Of a DNA stretch of 64,000 nt, positions 1-13,092 are shown in pieces. Both the position numbers and the translations under genes were made by a program. A model generated the notes under the pieces. That model was not told the origin of the DNA and did no database searches. It saw only the letters and a program-made list of their open reading frames with translations. How positions within the stretch are numbered: the first letter of the stretch is position 1; each line of letters starts with the position of its first letter. The DNA is from Certhia americana (lineage: Eukaryota; Chordata; Aves; Passeriformes; Certhiidae): assembly GCA_018697195.1 (NCBI GenBank), contig JAGMWU010000034.1:1437426-1501425 (forward strand), written 5' to 3'.

Positions 1-367
1 TGGCTGCTGTGTACTGTTTTGCAGCCAGTTATGCTGATATCTTTTGTTACACTCACATCTGAGCCTTTTACCTTCAGACCTGCTGTTTGAGTACTCTGGA
101 ATAGTTCTGTGAAAATCTTTCCCTACACTAATGAAGTCAAATTCAATTTAAGGAAAAATGTGTGGCATATGTATTTTTCCTTGCATGTCCAGAGTATTTA
201 ATGTTAAATTACTTATATTTATTACCTGCTTGAAAATAAGTGGTAGAAAAATAGAGATGTTGGTCTTATACAAACAGCTGCTGATATGATAGCTCTCAAA
301 TAAATCATATTTAATTGCTCCTGGCATTCATCTAACTTTTTTTTGTTTGAATTCTCTATGTCTTTAG

Positions 368-3300
368 GACTTACATTTAATTGGGGAGCCCTTCTTGGCT
401 GGTCTTCCATCAAAGGGTCGTGTGAGTGGTCTGTGTGTTTGCCCCTGTACTTTGCTGGAGTCATGTGGACACTGGTGTACGACACCATTTATGCACATCA
501 GGTAGGGTAACAGTGAGGCATCCTGGATACCTGTGCTTAAACACACAAGTCGGTGTGTTTCATTTACAAATTTGTTGTCAAACAGCAGAAGTAACCTCTT
601 GCAGTTCTTCACCCTCAGCTGAGCTGAAGCAGCACCAAAGAAGTCCCAGCCCCTCAATGTTTTATTGCTTTTTGCCAAGGTTTTACAAATCAGGTGGAAA
701 GATGGAAGTACAGTGCCCTTTGTGCTCTTATGCATTTTGCACTGTGTAAATAACTTTTACATTGATATTTACTCTTGGCTGCTAAAGCAGCTCTAAGACC
801 AACCTTCTAGTTTCAATTTGAATGTGGGGACCTACAACTGCCTTTCAATTGGACTCTTAGTAAGAAGCATTGGAAATTTAAGCAAGTTTCCCATTTATAT
901 TTTTCTTATGAAGCGGCATTTGATTATGGATTTTGTGGTAATTCATCATTTCATTCCAGGATAAGAGAGATGACATCATGATCGGTGTGAAGTCAACTGC
1001 ATTGCATTTCAAGGAGGACACGAAGCAGTGGCTCAGTGGCTTCAGCCTGGCCATGCTCCTGAGTTTGTGCATGGCAGGGATGAATTGCAACCAAACCTTC
1101 CCCTATTACTTGGCTGTGGCTGCCGTAGGGGCTCACCTGGCACACCAGGTTTGATGGATTTATTTATACTTTTTCCATGTGGAAGTTCTTACAAAGAAGT
1201 CAGAGGGCTTTTCAACCCCCATCAATTCATGGGCTACCCATGAAAAACAGTTCCTGAAAGAGAGCTGAAGTTTTCTGACCAATAAGCCTGGTCTTCTTAA
1301 GTTCCTTTTGCAGACCTTGTGATTGAGGAGACCTTCAGTCCTGACCACAAACAGTGGAGCACTGAGTTTCAGTCTGTTTGTAACCAAGAGAAGTGCCACA
1401 CATTAAGCTGTGATCTCAAGAAAAGGGTTTTCTCCTCACTGCCAGGAGCAGCTGCTGCTAGATTCACCTCAATGTGCTGCAACATACTGTGGTGCTGACT
1501 GTTCTGATTCAGATCTTGCAGTGTCTGGCACACATAATAGCAGATGTTAATATTATCATTTTATGTTAATTGACAGTCCTAGAGAGTTTTCTTTATAGCA
1601 GAGAACAATATACAGAGTTCAGTCGTGTGGTTGCATTCATTTAGAAACTTTTATGAATAACAGAAAGAAAGACATTAGCTTCGTCAGTAAAGGATTTGAT
1701 AGGATCTTGTTACCTTGTTCCTTCTGAATCCTAACAACTGTGTTACTCAGTCTTGTAGGAAGTGACAAGTCAGTTTATTTAAAAATTAATTGCTGGTCTT
1801 GATGCGGAGGTTTGTTTTTTGCAAGTAGTCCAACCATTGCTAGTCTGAGCAGTTAAATCTGTGGTAATGTGGAATTTTTTATAAAGCACATTGGTCATAA
1901 TGGTGCATTTTAATGGGTGGGGCTCATGCAGGTAATTGATATTGAACATATCTCTGAGTAAGAGAATTCTTGTGGTGATGTAGTCTGGCACTCAGCCACT
2001 GTTTTTATAGTGGCTGTGCTTGGAAATGTATAAGGGAAAGAATACTACATCCACTGCATGATCATTTATAGTTTGAATTGTCAGAGCACCTTTAAGATGT
2101 CATTTTGGCATGAATGGTAACCACTTTTAAGGATCTTTATGAGTGAGAATGCAGACTAATGAGTGTAAGTGATGAAGAATTCACAATTGTGAGGACTGCC
2201 AAACTCACACTGTTCTGTGTACCACAGAGTAGCTTCTTTTTGAGGGATTATTTTAGTATTAGTCCTGCTTAAACATTTTCATGCTTATCTTCTTGTTCAA
2301 GATTTCTGATTTTGTCCTTAACTGAGTTTACAAGACTGTGTAAGATGCTTGAGGACCAGGATTTCCAAGATTTCCTTGATTCACTGAATTTTTGCCTGAG
2401 GCAGAGAAATTTGAGTCATGATGATGTCAAATTGTAGCCCTCAAGAAGCAAGCCAATAGAAAAAAAAATCTGCTTTCCTTGTGTTTCTGAAATAATATCT
2501 TGGCTGTTGCTGAATTTAATTTGTCAGTTGAGTGTTTCAAGTTCCCAGTGTCTGAGGAGCTGACAGGTTCTCAAGGGTGTGGATCACATCATATTTTAGA
2601 AGCTTGTGAAGATTGTTTTGGATTATTTGACAAGGACCCAGTCCTGATTTCTCTCTACAACTACAAATGAAGCAGATTTCTGGGGGAAGGTTTCACTTCT
2701 TTCATTCAAATTCAAATATTTTCTGGTTTAACTTTTTTCAAAGGCTGAGGAGCAAGTTTGAGGTTTTAGGGGCTGCTTCTCTGTTAATCCTTTCACTTCT
2801 GCATGTTTTGCTCAACATTTCCTCTTGTTGTTGTTCTCAAGACTTTTGCACCAAATTTTGGGTTTTGAGATATTTGTTAGTAAATTTGCTCTTGCTGTAC
2901 CTTGTGGGTCGGGATTTTTGTTTTGGGTTTTGTTTTTGTTTTTTACTTTTAGTTGTGACTCACAGCAGAGAGCTGCCATGCTGGGTAAGCCAAGCCTTGC
3001 TTCTGGCTGCTGTTGCAGGTGTCTGGGTTCTTGTTTGGAAGGGAATTGCCTGGACTTGGTTAAGAGCAGCTGGACTGAAACCAGCCCTGTGTGGCAAGGC
3101 AGGGTCTGGCACTTCCCTGTGCTTTCCAGTTACCCTGGTTCACTGCTGTCTCTCCAGTACCTTGTCTCTTCTGAAACATGGAACAACACCTTGTAGCAGA
3201 GATGGAAAAATGTATTCATTTTTATTTAAAGTTACATTGAAGAATTAGGTGGCAACCTATTGAGCAAAATCTCAAGGAGATTTATTTACATGCCCAGATA

Positions 3301-3773
3301 TTTTTGCACTTTTAAGTATCAAACCAGACACACCAGTAACTGGGCTGTTCATATAGTCTTCCATTGAAATGGTCTGGGAAACATGTTCATATGAGATCCT
3401 TGACTTTTCTGCTGTATGTTGAAAAAACATCAAACAGATGCCAGTTAAGAAAAAAAAAAAAAAAATTAAGCACAGAGTTTTCCTGTTTCTTGTGGACATA
3501 AGGGTAGGCTTTAAAGCTTAAGAATAAATTTTGAAGCTGCAGGTCATTTTGTGATGTATCAGATATTTATGAGTCTGTAGAATAATAATCCTCTAATGTT
3601 ATACTGTGCTTTTGCAGATTTACACTTTGGACATTGACAAGCCTGAAGACTGTTGGAAAAAATTTGCTTCCAATCGTACTGTAGGAATTCTGCTCTTCAT
3701 AGGGATTGTGCTTGGAAATCTCTGGAAACAAAAAGACTTAAAAAATGTAGAGGAGCCTTCAGAGAACAGATAA
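368..3773 (+). CDS. COQ2: COQ2, 4-hydroxybenzoate polyprenyltransferase, last three coding exons (5' part outside window)
   Basis: Three exons read through in frame: 368-501 (first two bases complete a Gly codon), 960-1148 and 3618-3773, ending in TAA at 3771. Each has an AG acceptor, and the two internal ends have GT donors. Together they give about 160 C-terminal residues. The enzyme is a UbiA-family membrane protein of the mitochondrial inner membrane that joins a polyprenyl chain to 4-hydroxybenzoate in coenzyme Q synthesis. The second Asp-rich motif of the family (YDTIYAHQ followed by DKRDD) is visible and is split by the intron between 501 and 960. Hydrophobic helices follow ([16 protein letters not shown], and [14 protein letters not shown] near the end). 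The charged tail is typical of vertebrate COQ2. Earlier exons lie left of base 1; 1-367 is intron and shows nothing else. No break is seen. Identity rests on close agreement with the vertebrate COQ2 C-terminus as I remember it. Confidence 0.96.
1149..3617 (+). other. COQ2 last intron, no further gene seen
   Basis: This is a GT-AG intron of about 2.5 kb. It is T-rich on the plus strand. It holds a poly(A) run near 3448-3465 and open frames without recognisable domains. No coding exon or clear interspersed repeat was recognised. Confidence 0.8.
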
Positions 3774-4150
3774 TTGAAATCTCTATACTGATATTTTAGT
3801 CTAACTGAAGTGTAAGTATTGTAAGAAGAAAACAGTTTTAATATAAATATAGCTGCTTTATATTGTTTATTTATAAAAGCTGGTGGAAACATTCTTGTTT
3901 CTGAAATCATGCAATTGAGATCATTCTACAATGGAAGCTGTGGTTTTCTGGGAATAACTTCAATCTGCATAGAAGCTCCAAAAAGTGAAGCTGCTCTGCT
4001 GGTCCTGTGTAGCAGCAGCAAACTTCCGTCAAGCTCTGGAGACTGTGAACCCAAGATTTTAGATGAAGCAGTTGTCTCTTAGTGACAGCAAGGGGAAAAA
4101 TGCAGAATGATTTCTGGATGTAAATAAAATCTGGCTGTACATGTTTGATG
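3774..4150 (+). other. COQ2: COQ2 3' untranslated region
   Basis: This sequence follows the TAA stop and runs to shortly after an AATAAA at 4123-4128. A TG-rich stretch just downstream (ctggctgtacatgtttgatg) fits a cleavage site near 4145. The exact end is inferred. Confidence 0.7.
4123..4128 (+). terminator. COQ2: COQ2 polyadenylation signal AATAAA
   Basis: A canonical hexamer lies 350 bases after the stop codon, with a GT-rich element right behind it. Confidence 0.75.
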
Positions 4151-7100
4151 GTCTGGTTTATTATTTTGAGTTTGAGTTGGAGTTTGCTGCATGAAGAGTT
4201 GCAATAACTGTTTTTCTCCTGGGGTGTCTGGGAGCAGTGAGGACTCTGAGTGTGTGAGAACCACAATAAGGAGTCAATAGAGAAGTGTTTAAGAAGATTT
4301 TCTGCTCTTGGTGTGATTAATGCAGCAGGTGCTTTTCATGTGAGAAGGCCAGGCTTCTGCAAAGTTGCCTGCACAGACTGAGCTGAGCTTGTTTGTCAAG
4401 AGTGATTTGAACACGGACTAAGGACTAAAAACAAAAACAAAGCAGCCCAGAGCTGCTGCCAAATGTGTGTGAACAGTGGTTGACCCTGTGCTACAAATCT
4501 GTCATGCGAACTGTTGACATTTTTTATTCTTATTTCTTAATTCTGCTTGTTTTGACTTATGCCTACCAGTTTTATTTGTAGTCTTACAGGAAAAGCTTGT
4601 TTCTAGGGGGATGCCTAGAAACAGTAAAAATAGTAAGGGCAGGTTAACAAAATGGCCCTTACACAGATGTTGTTCTTAAATAGGGTTTGTATTTCTGGGG
4701 GTGGAGTAAGTGTGAAGTTGAAGAAAAACAGCTTAATAATTAAAACCAATAAGCTTCTGATCAGTTATGTGACATAGCTGCATTTTGTAGAGAGAGGATT
4801 TGATGCATCAACTTGAGCTTTGTGTATCAGCCATTTACTAATAATTAAGAAGTCTTGTAAAGTAACTACTATGGATGAGTTTCTCAGTACTAGTAGTGTT
4901 ACTGTAGGGAGGTGGTGGCAAAGTTATTAATCTGTTTTTATCATACTGAAGTGTCTAAGTAGCTCAGATTTGGGAAGAGCTTACATTTTGTAATGCCTTT
5001 GAAGCTTCTGGTATCCTTTGTCTCATGACACTTGCTTGTCACAAGTGTTTGCTTTAAAATGAGAGGAGGAAAAAGGTGTCTCTAAATTGAGTATAAATAA
5101 AAGTTTCAAAACAGTTCTCATGTCCAGAACTTGAAAATCATTTCATGTTTTCTGTGGGTTTTCCAAATTAATCTTAAATTAATTTTACACAGATAAGATA
5201 TACCTGTATTTTAGGTTCATTGCTTGAAAACCAAAAAGATTTAGGTTTCAGGCTGTAATAATGGGGATTTTAAAATTCGTGAAAATTTTATGATTAATAC
5301 AAAAATATTTAGGAAATAAATAATTTTTAAAGTGCAGAAGTGGTGAAGGCTACCGAGGGTGTTAATTGCATGAACATTTTATGATTAATACACAGAAATT
5401 AATAATTTTTAAAGTGCAAAAGAGCTAAAGGCCAAGCTGCTTCCTGGCTAAAACCTTCCTGTTTGGATCTGCTGGCAGATACATGTGCATCTCCTCCCTT
5501 CATTCCCAAGGTATTCTCTTCCAAATCTTCACTAAGACATTGTCTGCTGTAATTGGATACAGTTTCTTAAAAAGTTTTCAAATACTCCTGTCTCTGAGTA
5601 TCAACTTTTTACAAGTGGGCTTTTGCAGAACTAGATGTCCTCTGGAAGTTTCTTCTCCACTATCAAACCTTGCCTTTCTCCCACACCTCCTTTTCCAAGT
5701 ATTCCTCCACAGGATGTTGAGATAACAAATGCTGTTTTCCGGCAGCAGGAAGGTCAAATGTCCCTAACAGTGGCAAACTGAAACACTGCCAGTTGCTCAG
5801 CAAAACACAAAGCTCTGTTGCAGCACCAGCCCTTGCCTGTGTGTTGCACTTTGTAGAAGGATGTATCAAAGCAACTCCAGCTCTTTGTCCAGGATCAGCC
5901 CTTTAGAAGTAAGGGTGCTGCTCCTACAGGGATAAAGGGAGAGGTTGCCTAGGCACTGGAAGACTGCAGGGTGGGTCTGGATCTTTGCTTTAGAAGCCAG
6001 CTTTGCACAGTGGCACATGGGAGCTCTCACACTCCCCTTTTCCAGGGAGAAGACTCTCAGAGGAGGTCAGCCAAGGCAGGCTCTGCACGGGTTCTGCTTT
6101 CAGTATTTCTTGGTAAATACAATGCTGTTAATGGCAGGGGGTCAGGGTTTTCCCTCTCTCTATTCCCAAGTGAGTGCTGCAGGAGCTGTACTGTGCAAAC
6201 AGCCAGAGTGCCTGTGCCAGTCAGCCTGGCTGCCAGGGAGCCTGGCAACACCAGGGCAGTAGGTCAGGCATCTTGACAGCCACTGGTGACATGACCTGGA
6301 AAAAAAAGGCACTCCTTTTCTATTTCCACTTTGGCAAAAGCTAGGAGAGGGCCATTAATTGATATCTAAACATTCACAGTGCAAATACTGGGAGAGAGGC
6401 TCTGTTTGAGCTTCAAAAGAGAGCTGCCAAGAAAAAAATGTGCATCTTAGCTGGTCATGGATAATGAGAAGTTTAGGTGCTAGCTGAAGGCTCCTGATAT
6501 ACTGAAGAGGTGAGTTTGATTTTCCTGCAATGCCTCCCTGCATTTTGTGTTGGAGACAAAAGGCCAGAGCAAATTTTAACAGAGTGTGGTAAATGCAGTA
6601 CCAGAATTATAAAGAAAATAGCAAAAAGCTTCCTTGGTTTTACAGCATTTATCTTTTCCTGGACGGTGGTGTTTAAAAAACCCCATCACTTCCAGGCAGC
6701 TGTACAGACATGATTTTGTATGAAAAAAAGCAGAAAGAGGTCTAATATACTTAAAAGAAAGTGAAACAAAACCAACAACAAAAGAACAGTGTTCTTGCCA
6801 AGCTCAATACTTCTAACAATACAACTGTAATTTCTGGGGTGGAAATTCCCATCCTAATGCAAAACAAAACCCAAAGCTACCCCTGAATTCTTAGGCCTGC
6901 AAAACACAGTTCCTCCCAATTGCAGATCTTCTTGTCTGTGGCAGGTCCAATAAGGAAAAATACCTAATACAAAATAAAATATATAATTAAAATACACCTA
7001 ATATAAAATAAGTTATATCAACTGCATAAAGAACAAAATGAAGCCTCTAATAGGTTGTTAAGGCAGTGGGTGAAAGCAGTGGCCTGCCCATTCCACTGGA

Positions 7101-7164
7101 CCTTATTTTTTTCCTGCACTGACATCAAAACATTCAGAGAGTTCAGCTCTGAATGTAAAGAATC
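4151..7164. other. Intergenic, no gene recognised
   Basis: AT-rich sequence downstream of COQ2. Apart from a small imperfect tandem duplication (5285-5422), I see no conserved reading frame, RNA gene or clear mobile element. Confidence 0.6.
5285..5422. repeat. Local imperfect duplication, unit about 91 bases
   Basis: The string attttatgattaatac, followed closely by aataatttttaaagtgca, occurs at 5285-5340 and again at 5376-5422. The second copy lacks about nine bases. It looks like an old local tandem duplication in AT-rich sequence. Confidence 0.6.
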
Positions 7165-7493
7165 TCACTTTCTACAACTCCCTGAAAGGACCTTGTGGCC
7201 AGGTGGGAGTTGATCTCATCTCCCAGGTAACAAATGACAGGAGGAGAGGAAACGGCCTCAAGTTACACCTGGGGAGGTTTAGACTGGATATAAATTCCTT
7301 CACTGAAATGGTGGCCACACATTGGAACAGGCTGTCCAAGGAATGGTGGAATCACAATGCCTGGAAGTGTTCAAAAGTTGTGAGGTTGTGGCACTTCAGC
7401 ACATGGTGGTGAACATGGCAGTGCTGCATTAATGGTTGGACTCAAAGATCTTAGAAGTAATACCCAACATAAACATTTTTCTGTGATTTGATA
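7165..7493 (+). mobile_element. CR1 LINE fragment, 3' end
   Basis: The sequence shows CR1 hallmarks in order: ctacaactccctgaaagg, gtgggagttgatctcatctc, a derivative of the lggrfRLDI stretch near 7270, and the terminal tctgtgatttgata repeat near 7490. It is 5'-truncated and diverged, in sense orientation. Confidence 0.85.
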
Positions 7494-10400
7494 CTGAAGG
7501 GAAATAATTTTTTCTTCAAATTATCAATGTTCAATGCTCAACCTCACAAGCAGCAGCATGTACATAACAGCAGGGGACTGCTTTTGGGAGAAATTTCAAC
7601 ACTTAGGTGTCTGTTTAGTAGAAAAACCTGTATGCATTTTGTGCTGTCTCTCATGCTGCAGTACAGCCAAATATTTGTCAAACAGATTTTCAGCTTCATC
7701 AGAGCTTATTTTCCTCAAATTCTGCCATGCTATTAACCACTTTTTAAGGGAATATGTATAAATAGAAATAAAAGTACTTGAGAGTAAAATGGAGGAAAGT
7801 ACAGACTTCATGTACACCATAACGTGTTACTGTTGGGCTTTTAAACTTTTGCTGGAAGGCACCTCGAATTTATTTGCTTACAGTTGGCATGATCCCTTTT
7901 TTCCTCATCCTTCCACATGCATGACACTGCACAGAAGGTGCAGCAAGGCAGAAAAAGAAGGATTTGGCAGACCACAATAAAGTGTCATTTTGACTGTATC
8001 TGTTAGATGAGGGGTAGGAGCATCCTGCCTCCTTCCTCCTTGGGAGGAAAGCCCAGGGCAGAAAGCCAAGGCTGCGTACACACAGGTTGTCCCTGGAACT
8101 GGTGGGGCTGAGGTTGCTCTTGGCTAGGTAAAGAGCAGGCTGAAGGTCTGGTGTGCAGTCCATACCTCCTCTCCCAGGTGACAGGTGATAAACATTAGGT
8201 TGCTCTGATGCCTCAAGGCATCAGCTCAACCCCAAGCAGGTGCCAAATCTGGCACCTACAGAGTTTCCTCCCTTGCTGTGTCTTCATCTGATGAATGTGC
8301 TCTCCACAGCAGGACCACTGCCAGCAGCACTTGGGGACCACTACTGGTGGGTCTTTTCTCATGTTCTGGGTAGGATGGCAGAAGTGTTCTTTCACTCCTT
8401 CCTGTGTTTCTCTGCCCAGCCATGAGCTGCTGTGCTGCCAGGGGTCCTCTGAGATCTTCAGACATGCACACAGGGAAACCATCCACATGGCGCACATGCG
8501 AAGGCAGCGAGTGTTGTATCTGCTGTCTTCAGGCTTTGTTTGAGAAATCAGTGGCAAGAGGGGAAGCAAGAGGCAAAAAATTGCCTTCAAGAATTCAAAC
8601 TTCTCAGTGCTGATTTATTTACGCCACATTACATCAGAAAAATGTGGGTTGAATGGCTGGGGAGTTTCCATCAGAGATTATAACCTACCTTTCCATCAGC
8701 GTGAGCATGTTGGGTCATGAGACTGTCACAGAAAAGTAAAGCTCTCTGAGGAGGACTTGTGGTCATGTAAATGCAGCAAGTGTGAGACCATAATGCTTCC
8801 CCATCTTGCACATCATGTCTCCTGGTTCAACTCTCTCAATACCTTCTCCCATCTGTCTTAAAATACATAATTATTATTAAGTAGTAAAGGCTCTTTTTAA
8901 TATGCAGTACAACTTATTCTGCTAAATAATATCAGTATGTTAAAAAATACTTTTCACCCATCAGATACAGGTGCTAAGTGTGTTGGATGACCTTCTGCCA
9001 ATACCTTGATCAATGCTGGATTAACTTCCTGATGTATCACGTGTGGCTGTTTGCTCAGCTCCTGCTCAGGTATTAAAGCAAGGACACCATGTGTGCCAGA
9101 CACAAGGGATAACAGAAAGGAGGGTCCATCATCCCCCTGCATTGTTCTGGCAGAAGCTGTCAGCTTGGGATAAAACTGTCATGGAAATGGCAGAGAGCAC
9201 ATATCCAAGCTGGAAATTAGCCATGGGTCAGTTTACTCCAGAAAGCTTCTGGACCTGACTGACCCCAGAGCAGCTGAACTGCTGAGGTTCTCCAGCTTCC
9301 CACCATTCTCTGGTGATGGGGATGGGGACAGGAGGATATGCACTTGCACCCTCTGGTACTTTTGCTTGTGTGTGGATGCAACTCAGTGAATTCTTGAGTT
9401 AGGCAGTTAATGAAGTGGCAGACTGCACAATGTATTAGTTGGACTGGTCTGTTTCTTACAAGAGGGTTAATTTGTTCATTTTTACTTTAGTTGGTTTTTT
9501 ACCTCGTGGGCTCCTGAGATAAAGCTTGATTCCCAGAGGGCATTATGCTGTAAGTCTGAGTGACCTGGAGAAAGAGTGGCACCACTGAAAGCATGAAAAG
9601 GTAGCAAGCCACCTTGGTTGAAGAAGCAGAAGCTCAGCCAGAAGATGTGTGAAACATCTTGTGACAAACCATTGCCAGAGCTAGCATGTGATTGAAGAGC
9701 GATTTGAAACCACTTTTAGGCCTGACCAGCTGTGGTTAAGAGCTGCTGCAAAGCTGGTGGTACCCTTGGCCCTGGCTGTGAGCTCTGCACTCTGTGCTGG
9801 ACCTTATTTTTGGGCGCCTGTGGCACAGGGTGTTCAGACCCCTTGCCCAGACAGCACTGCACGCTCCCAGCCACAGCATCATTTTCTGTCTGATCAGTCA
9901 CCCAAGCAGACCCTCTCCACTGCATGCAGAGTCCCTTGCGTCAGAGACATGAGGGATGTGCAGACATGGGAGCAGCTCTCTGCTTGTACCAACTGCAATG
10001 GCTCCAGTTTTGGTGAGATGTGCATCTGACCCTCAGCTATATTTCTAAGGGCTGTGAAAATTTCCCCTTGCACTTACTCAGCTCCATTCTCCTGCAACTT
10101 CTACAGTTGCATGAATTTCACTTTTGCCTGAGCCATTGCAAGCTGTGGGAAGGAAGCAAGTTTTGTGGGTAACATGTTCTTCCATTGAAGCTGTGGAGAC
10201 ATCTAGGAAAAAGGTGAAGTTTCTGACCCAGAAGCCCTTCTCCATATCTGAACAGAACCCTGAGTCTCTTTCTCTGGAAAGGACGGCTGGGACCAGAGCT
10301 TTGGAGAGAGGTTCCCAGGCACCCTCCCGTGCCAGGCAGCCCCCCTGACCTGCACACCAATGGGATTCATGGACCCTCCCTGAAAGAAGACAGCTCTCAC

Positions 10401-10768
10401 CACTCCACACCTTAGTTTGTGTAAATAGCTTGAGGCAGTGTGCTGGGGGAAGTGGCTTTGCTCATTTGTGGTCATGTTTGAAGTTGCAGGTTGGACTGGT
10501 TTTAAGTGGTACAGAGAACAGGCATGAACATTTGCATGTGAGTGGCCCAAGCTGGAATAAATGAATTTCTGGTTGTAATTGCCCCATAAAACACAGTGGT
10601 AAACTATGTAATCTGTACTTTGTTCTTTGCAGAGAAAGCAGAAAGGTGTTAAGGGAGATATTTTTAATCTGTGCTCCTGAATCTTCATCAGTATTGCATC
10701 TGCTGTAGTACATGTTAAATTCGTGAGTATTAATTTCAGTGGAATTTTTCCATTGTGTTCTTGGAAAT
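7494..10768. other. Intergenic, no gene recognised
   Basis: Mixed-composition sequence. Several open frames of 60-160 codons exist on both strands, but none has a recognisable domain, good splice context or biased composition. No RNA gene or repeat was firmly identified. Confidence 0.55.
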
Positions 10769-11125
10769 TATCATGGAATGGCTTGGTTTGGAAGGGACTT
10801 CAAAGATCATCTAGTTTCAAACCCCATGCTGCGGGCAGGGATGCTTTCCACTAGACCACATTACTCAAAGCCCCATCCAACCTGGCCTTGAACACTTCCA
10901 GGGATGGGGCATCCACAGCTGCTCTGGGCAACCTGTTCCAGTGCCTCACCACCCTAACAATGAAGAATTTCTTTGTAATATAATCTAAACCTATCCACCT
11001 TCAGTTCAGAGCAATTCCCCCTTAACCTGACACTACATGCCCTTGTGGAAAGTCCTTCTCCAGCTCTCTTGCAGCTCCCTTTAGGTACGGGGAGATTTTC
11101 TGAGGTCTCTCTGGAGCCCTTTCTT
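10769..11125 (-). mobile_element. CR1 LINE fragment, 3' end, antisense
   Basis: Reading the minus strand gives the CR1 3' region. On the plus strand this appears as atcatggaatggcttgg, gaagggacttcaaagatcat, ccaacctggccttgaacac and cctgttccagtgcctcacc. It starts with the CR1 3' terminal repeat at 10770 and fades near 11125. Confidence 0.9.
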
Positions 11126-11304
11126 CTTACCACCTAAAAAACCTCACTGCATTTCAGCTTGCTGTTTCCCTCGTCCCCAGCAGACTCCTGGGCCATGAGC
11201 CTCATCCAGCCAGCCGGTGGGATGTCAGGCATCTCCTCCTCTAGGGAGAATCCACTGATCTACAACGTTTTGCAAACCTCAGTTTCCACAGCCTATTGCA
11301 ATGT

Positions 11305-12515
11305 TGTCTTAGTTTGGAAGACAGGGGTGTCTGCTAGGAAAACAAAAACAGAAGCCTCCCTTGGACTAGTGAATACAAAACCTCCTCCCTCCGAATTGTC
11401 AGAATTCTGAAATTAAAGGGGTCTCAGGCAAACATGTGAGGGTAGGGATAACAGTCCTTTACTAGTGAGTCTAACAAGATAAATTAACAACGATAACTAT
11501 AGCGTTAACAACAAACAGAATTAGAGGGAAAAATCCAACAATCCAGTTACAGTTTTCTTCTGGCACCTTCCCTCCTCAGTACCGTCACAAGCTACCAGAG
11601 CGAGCAGCAGTCCCGGGGGATGAGATGTATCCGAGGCTCGGCAGCGGGAGCTGGAGCTGTAGAAATGTCCCAGCTGGGCAAGGGGTGTGGGACACAGCAT
11701 GGGGAAACCCTGAACGAAACTGAAGCAGCAGCGGGTGCAGGGCAATGGGGCAGCAGCTCTCGGCAGGGCAGGGAGAGAGCAGATTCTGAAATCCCGGGGG
11801 ACACACAAGAGATGGTGATGGGTCACTCCGAGCTGAGCTCCAGGTGAGGGCCGGTGAGATCTCACTGCAGTCCAGAGCCAAGCAGTCCTGGCAGTTTCCT
11901 CCGAGAGCAAAAACTCCCCAGATTGAAGTCGGTGCCACCCTGTCTCTGATTTAGCTGCCTCCTTTGTCTTTCCCAAGCACCCATGAGTACCCACAAGCAC
12001 CCAGCAATCAGCTTCCTAGCAACTTCTGGGAAGAAATTCTAGAAGAAAACAACCCAACCCCCAACAAATGTCCTTACAAAAAACACCTACTGTATGATCC
12101 AGCCAGGGAGTGGCCAGGCAGACCCACTGGAAAGCAGGGACGGACACATTTAAGCTTTGGAGCTGCTGGAAGCCAAGGGAAGCATTTCAAGGCACGGTTC
12201 CCTGTTTTCTCAGCAGCACTACTGGTAAAAGGCTTCACTTAAAGCACCCTAAATCCCAGCCTGTTGACAAAGCCACCATATTGAAGTTTAGCCCGAACTT
12301 CTCCTTTCCCCGTTCTTCATGAGGGTTAGAGAGAAGGGAATCTCACCATCAGCACTCCCCATAGGATGCGCTGAACTTGACTTGCTCCTGAGAAAGCAAC
12401 CACCCAGACCCCCTCTGGGGTCTCTGCATGCTATGTGCATCCTTCTGGGAAACAAAAAATGCTGTCCCGGTGCCACAGATTCTCCACAAAATGTGAAAGT
12501 GAATCCAAAACTGTC
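11305..12515. mobile_element. Endogenous-retrovirus LTR-like element (boundaries uncertain)
   Basis: The stretch opens with tgtcttagtttggaagacag and continues with gtctgctaggaa, gcctcccttgga, cctccctccgaatt, gaaattaaaggggtctcagg and taacagtcctttactag. I recall this order of blocks from LTRs that are common in songbird genomes. It reaches to about 12515. There is no viral coding capacity that I can see. Target-site duplications could not be settled. It may be a solo LTR or an LTR with adjoining sequence. Confidence 0.5.
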
Positions 12516-12893
12516 ATGACTTGCACAGGGTTATATATTTGGGGCATGTTAATGCAGGAACTGTAAATATTACTATCTCATAAAGGGAAATTTAGGTGTG
12601 TATGGTAAATGCTTGGTTAATTTGACAGTGGCTGGGCTACATGGCTTGTGACAAGCACTTAGGGAATCAGCCTAATTTTTATGGAAAGCCTCCATGTGGG
12701 TTGTATTTTCTAAGAAATGAAAACCTAAATATTTGTCTCAATCAAAATACATCATTCAGAGCTGCTCTCCCTCGAACAGCAACAACATGCAGGCGAACTT
12801 AAGGGAATAAGACAATAAACTATCAAACATATGTTTTAGGAAAAAAAAGAATAATCCTGGGAAAAGGAAAAATAAATTACTGTGTTCTGCATG

Positions 12894-12899
12894 TATAAA
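12894..12899 (+). promoter_or_regulatory. TATA-like box, candidate promoter of PLAC8 copy A
   Basis: TATAAA lies about 30 bases before a stretch that ends at a good splice donor (cag|gttagt, 13093). The arrangement fits a TATA promoter and untranslated first exon of the gene at 14742. No transcript evidence is available. Confidence 0.35.
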
Positions 12900-12924
12900 G
12901 TCAGTAGTTATAAGGACAGGGCAC

Positions 12925-13092
12925 AGCTCCGGACCTCCGCCTTGAAGTTACCTCCCACCCATTGTACCTTTTTTCCTGCTGGCTGCCAATAAGAACACCC
13001 GAGGGAATAAGTTTAGTTTCATCTTCACCGGAGCTTCTCTGTGCAGGGTCCAGCTGGAGAGGAAGCCTGCACTGACCAAGGCTGCTCACCAG
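12925..13092 (+). other. Candidate untranslated exon 1 of PLAC8 copy A
   Basis: The exon is inferred from the upstream TATA box and the donor cag|gttagt at 13093. Mammalian PLAC8 also begins with a non-coding exon. The start is a guess from TATA spacing. Confidence 0.3.

Noticed and set aside
2667..3248. 193-codon open frame on the plus strand, rich in Leu, Phe and Cys
   Set aside because: It lies in the last COQ2 intron. The hydrophobic look comes from T-rich sequence, and there is no domain or splice support.
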